DNA from: Reichenbachiella sp. 5M10
GTDB taxonomy: Bacteria > Bacteroidota > Bacteroidia > Cytophagales > Cyclobacteriaceae
DNA: 64,000 bases
NCBI RefSeq assembly: GCF_002742335.1
Contig: NZ_MDGR01000007.1
Coordinates: 310,001 to 374,000 of the forward strand
Direction of reading: 5' to 3'
Made by a program: the position numbers and the translations under genes. Every line of letters starts with the position of its first letter. The stretch's first letter is position 1. Below are positions 61,778 to 64,000 of this stretch, piece by piece. Under the pieces are notes generated by a model. The model did not search any database. It was not told where the DNA came from and saw only the letters and a program-made list of their open reading frames with translations.

Positions 61778-63187
61778 ATGAAGATAGAACAGATATATAC
61801 TGGGTGTTTGGCGCAGGGAGCGTACTACATCGAGAGCAAGGGAGAGGCAGCCATCATTGATCCGCTGCGTGAAGTAGGCTCGTACATCGCTAAGGCCGAA
61901 GCAGACGGTGCAGCCATCAAATATATTTTCGAAACACATTTTCATGCGGATTTCGTGTCTGGGCATGTGGACCTTGCTCAGAAGACTGGTGGGCAGATCG
62001 TCTATGGTCCGAATGCAGAGACGGCTTTTGAGAGTCACATCGGTACGGATGGTGAGGTTTTTGAGCTTGGAGATGTTAGGATCAAACTCCTACATACCCC
62101 AGGACACACCATGGAGAGCAGCACTTATTTGCTCTACGACGAGTCGGGTAGGGAACATGCGATATTCTCGGGGGACACTTTGTTTATCGGGGATGTAGGA
62201 CGGCCTGATCTAGCGGTGAAGACGGATTTGACGCGAGAGGATTTGGCGAGTCATTTGTTCGATAGTTTGAGGGATAAAATTATGACTTTGCCAGACGAGG
62301 TGATAGTCTATCCAGCGCATGGTGCTGGGTCGGCTTGTGGCAAGAACATGTCCAAGGAGACGTGGGATACGCTGGGCAACCAAAAGGAAGTAAACTACGC
62401 ACTCAGAGCAGACATGACGCGTGAGGAGTTCATCAAAGAGGTGACTTCTGGGATTTTGCCTCCCCCACAGTACTTTGCCAAGAATGCCATGATGAATAAG
62501 TCAGGCTATGACAGCATCGATGAGGTAATGGCCAAAGGAAATATAGCCTTGGATGTAGATGTTTTCGAAGCGATGGCCAACCACGAAGGTGCATTGGTGT
62601 TGGATACGCGTAGCAAGACGGATTTTGTGGCGTCACACATTCCTAATGCTATATTCATCGGGATCGATGGGAGTTTTGCGCCATGGGTAGGTGCTTTGAT
62701 TACGGATTTGAAACAACCGATCGTATTGGTGGCTGATGAGGGGCGTGAAGAGGAAGTCCTGACCAGACTTTCCCGCGTAGGGTATGACAATACGCTCGGA
62801 TATCTCAAGGGAGGAATGACAGCTTGGAAACAAGCGGGCAAGGATACCGACAGTATCGAATCGGTCACTGCCGAGGAGCTAGAACAGCGCATGGCTAGTG
62901 AGTCCATGACTGTGATGGATGCGCGCAAGCCAGGAGAGTATGCTTCAGAGCATGTCGATGGAGCTTTGTCGTTTCCTTTGGATTTCATCAATGGTCACAT
63001 GGACGAACTGGACAAGAATGAGAAATATTACATCCACTGTGCGAGTGGCTACCGGTCTGTCATCGCCAGCTCGATTCTAAAATCACGTGGTTTTTACAAT
63101 ATCGCGGACGTGGCAGGTGGATTTAAAGCCATACAGGAGACAGGAATCAAAAAGTCAGATTATGTTTGCCCTTCGACATTAAAGTAG
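61778..63187 (+). CDS. CstB-like persulfide dioxygenase-rhodanese fusion
   Basis: 469 residues. Metallo-beta-lactamase domain (1-240): HFHAD (H54, H56, D58), TPGHT (H110), SGDT (D133), PAHGAGSACGKNMSKE (H181), the ETHE1/CstB persulfide dioxygenase set. A first rhodanese-like domain (about 265-355) has no active cysteine: VADEGREEE stands where it should be. The second (about 370-460) keeps Cys421 in IHCASGYRS. This is the architecture of Staphylococcus CstB, which oxidises low-molecular-weight persulfides to sulfite and forms thiosulfate. First gene of an operon with the rhodanese at 63210. Carries the dyad-controlled promoter upstream. Confidence 0.9.
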   Translation: MKIEQIYTGCLAQGAYYIESKGEAAIIDPLREVGSYIAKAEADGAAIKYIFETHFHADFVSGHVDLAQKTGGQIVYGPNAETAFESHIGTDGEVFELGDVRIKLLHTPGHTMESSTYLLYDESGREHAIFSGDTLFIGDVGRPDLAVKTDLTREDLASHLFDSLRDKIMTLPDEVIVYPAHGAGSACGKNMSKETWDTLGNQKEVNYALRADMTREEFIKEVTSGILPPPQYFAKNAMMNKSGYDSIDEVMAKGNIALDVDVFEAMANHEGALVLDTRSKTDFVASHIPNAIFIGIDGSFAPWVGALITDLKQPIVLVADEGREEEVLTRLSRVGYDNTLGYLKGGMTAWKQAGKDTDSIESVTAEELEQRMASESMTVMDARKPGEYASEHVDGALSFPLDFINGHMDELDKNEKYYIHCASGYRSVIASSILKSRGFYNIADVAGGFKAIQETGIKKSDYVCPSTLK

Positions 63188-63209
63188 GATCAATCAAAAG
63201 TTATTTACC

Positions 63210-63524
63210 ATGTACGAAAATATTGATGAAGAAGAATTTGCTGAGAAATTGGCCGCTGATGACAATGCTGTCTTGTTGGACGTGAGAACACAGCAGGAGT
63301 GGGATTCTGGCTATATCAAAGGAGCGATCTTGTTGGACTTTTTCAATCCAGAATTTCCTAAGGAAGTAGAGAAGCTTGACAAAGCCAAAAACTACTACAT
63401 CTACTGCCGCAGTGGTAACCGTAGTGGGCAGGCCTGTGGCCTCATGGAAGGCATGGGCTTTGCCGGGGAACTGTACAACTTAGAAGGTGGTGTGATGGCA
63501 TGGACTGGTGATTTGGAAGAGTAA
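63210..63524 (+). CDS. Single-domain rhodanese
   Basis: 104 residues, one rhodanese domain, catalytic Cys66 in IYCRSGNRSGQA (CRSGNRS loop). LLDVRTQQEWDSGYIKGA is the usual first motif. Cytoplasmic; it carries persulfide sulfur. It starts 22 nt after the CstB-like gene and is in the same operon, closed by the terminator at 63548. Confidence 0.92.
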   Translation: MYENIDEEEFAEKLAADDNAVLLDVRTQQEWDSGYIKGAILLDFFNPEFPKEVEKLDKAKNYYIYCRSGNRSGQACGLMEGMGFAGELYNLEGGVMAWTGDLEE

Positions 63525-63547
63525 TCCACTACGCGAACAAGACACGA

Positions 63548-63589
63548 AAGAAAGCCTATTGCAACTTTGCAATAGGCTTTCTTGTTTTT
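63548..63589 (+). terminator. Strong terminator of the CstB-rhodanese operon
   Basis: A 17-bp perfect inverted repeat (63548-63564 and 63567-63583; core GAAAGCCTATTGCAA/TTGCAATAGGCTTTC) with T-rich tail. Separates the first sulfur operon from the 63659 gene. Confidence 0.85.
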
Positions 63590-63596
63590 GCCCCAC

Positions 63597-63641
63597 CGTA
63601 ACATATGTTACATTTTAGGGCAAACGGAGACTGTATTTTTG
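63597..63641 (+). promoter_or_regulatory. Second copy of the operator/-7 arrangement
   Basis: CGTAAC-ATAT-GTTACA (63597-63612; inner GTAACATATGTTAC is a perfect palindrome), then exactly 21 nt to TATTTTTG (63634-63641). The geometry is identical to that at 61694, and the promoter serves the 63659 gene. Confidence 0.75.
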
Positions 63642-63658
63642 TAGAGTAAAAAAATAGA

Positions 63659-63994
63659 ATGATGGGGTTATTGGATTTATTAGGGTTCGGAAAAAAGAGT
63701 AAGGAAGTCATGGTGGAAGCATTGAAAGATGGTGCAGTGATCGTCGATGTACGGTCTCCTGCGGAGTTTCAGGGAGGACATGTCGCTGGAGCGCACAATT
63801 ATCCTTTGGATAGAATAGGTAGTCAGTTGGAGGGGCTTAAAGCTGCAGGGAAGCCAGTGGTATTCTGCTGTGCGAGTGGTATGCGAAGCGGGAGGGCTAC
63901 CTCTCAGGCCAAGTCTGCAGGGATCACTGCCTACAATGGGGGCGGATGGATGTCACTCAATGGTATAGTACAAGAATTGAAGGAATCTCACTGA
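63659..63994 (+). CDS. Single-domain rhodanese
   Basis: 111 residues (a second ATG directly follows the first). Rhodanese domain with AVIVDVRSPAEFQGGHVAGA and active loop FCCASGMRSGRAT (Cys71; Cys70 next to it may be a second thiol). Although it follows the CstB operon, it has its own promoter with the same dyad, so it is part of the same regulon. The window ends 6 nt later, and further genes may follow. Confidence 0.92.
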   Translation: MMGLLDLLGFGKKSKEVMVEALKDGAVIVDVRSPAEFQGGHVAGAHNYPLDRIGSQLEGLKAAGKPVVFCCASGMRSGRATSQAKSAGITAYNGGGWMSLNGIVQELKESH

Positions 63995-64000
63995 TTCGAT

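Noticed and set aside
1-64000. tRNA, rRNA, CRISPR array, prophage, restriction or other defence cluster
   Set aside because: Looked for in all gaps; no cloverleaf, direct-repeat array, integrase or transposase was found. The only selfish element is the ParE-type toxin-antitoxin pair.

Overview
The window is a chromosomal segment of a bacterium of the phylum Bacteroidota, most likely a marine Cytophagales member (my inference; no rRNA is present). Support: a type IX secretion C-terminal sorting domain (60406-61506), a TonB-dependent receptor with a carboxypeptidase-like N-terminal domain, a surface lipoprotein with an acidic motif after the lipid cysteine, the Bacteroidota-only DUF4295 gene next to rpmB-rpmG, the roughly 460-residue arginine decarboxylase typical of the phylum, and many promoters with the Bacteroidota -7 element TAnnTTTG. 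Genes are densely packed on both strands. I see no tRNA, rRNA, CRISPR array, insertion sequence or prophage.

Layout: 1-6121 holds a truncated fatty acid desaturase, a TauE-type exporter, pruA, a short-chain dehydrogenase, a secreted thioredoxin and a LipL32-family exported protein. 6283-8912 is a TPR histidine kinase/LuxR-type regulator pair. 8972-16386 holds dps, a dolichol-phosphate-mannose-synthase-like glycosyltransferase, arginine decarboxylase and, divergent from it, two guanidino-hydrolase-fold genes followed by argS and menA. 16580-20144 is stress and translation: tandem UspA, SUI1/YciH, L28, L33, DUF4295 protein, ftsY. 20353-31955 is dominated by an alpha-glucan (glycogen) cluster: eukaryote-like branching enzyme, GH57-like protein, GT4, stand-alone CBM48, GH31 and a GT3 (GYS-type) glycogen synthase, followed by a DUF4301 gene.

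32170-49326 contains an orphan MoxR ATPase, a beta-helix surface lipoprotein paired with a TonB-dependent receptor, a CASTOR/POLLUX-like channel, an M42 peptidase, a membrane histidine kinase, lpdA, fabG and a von Willebrand-like membrane protein. 49408-57962 holds clpC, WbqC-like, YciO/TsaC-like, mltG, an alkyltransferase-like protein, a sodium/solute symporter, a second desaturase and a ParE-type toxin-antitoxin pair. 58068-60400 is a divergent metZ/metX methionine pair. 60406 to the end holds a T9SS cargo protein and a persulfide/sulfur module: a CstB-like dioxygenase-rhodanese fusion and two single-domain rhodaneses.

The most interesting observations are: (i) two matching dyads (GTAAC-N4-GTTACA core) placed exactly 21 nt upstream of TAnnTTTG at both sulfur-module promoters, which predicts one Crp/Fnr-type activator; (ii) a LipL32 homologue in a Bacteroidota background, with the putative calcium ligands retained but no lipobox; (iii) the eukaryote-like glycogen cluster; (iv) two gene-free gaps with unexplained structure, one with a 13-bp inverted repeat spanning 152 bp and one with a G-quadruplex motif.
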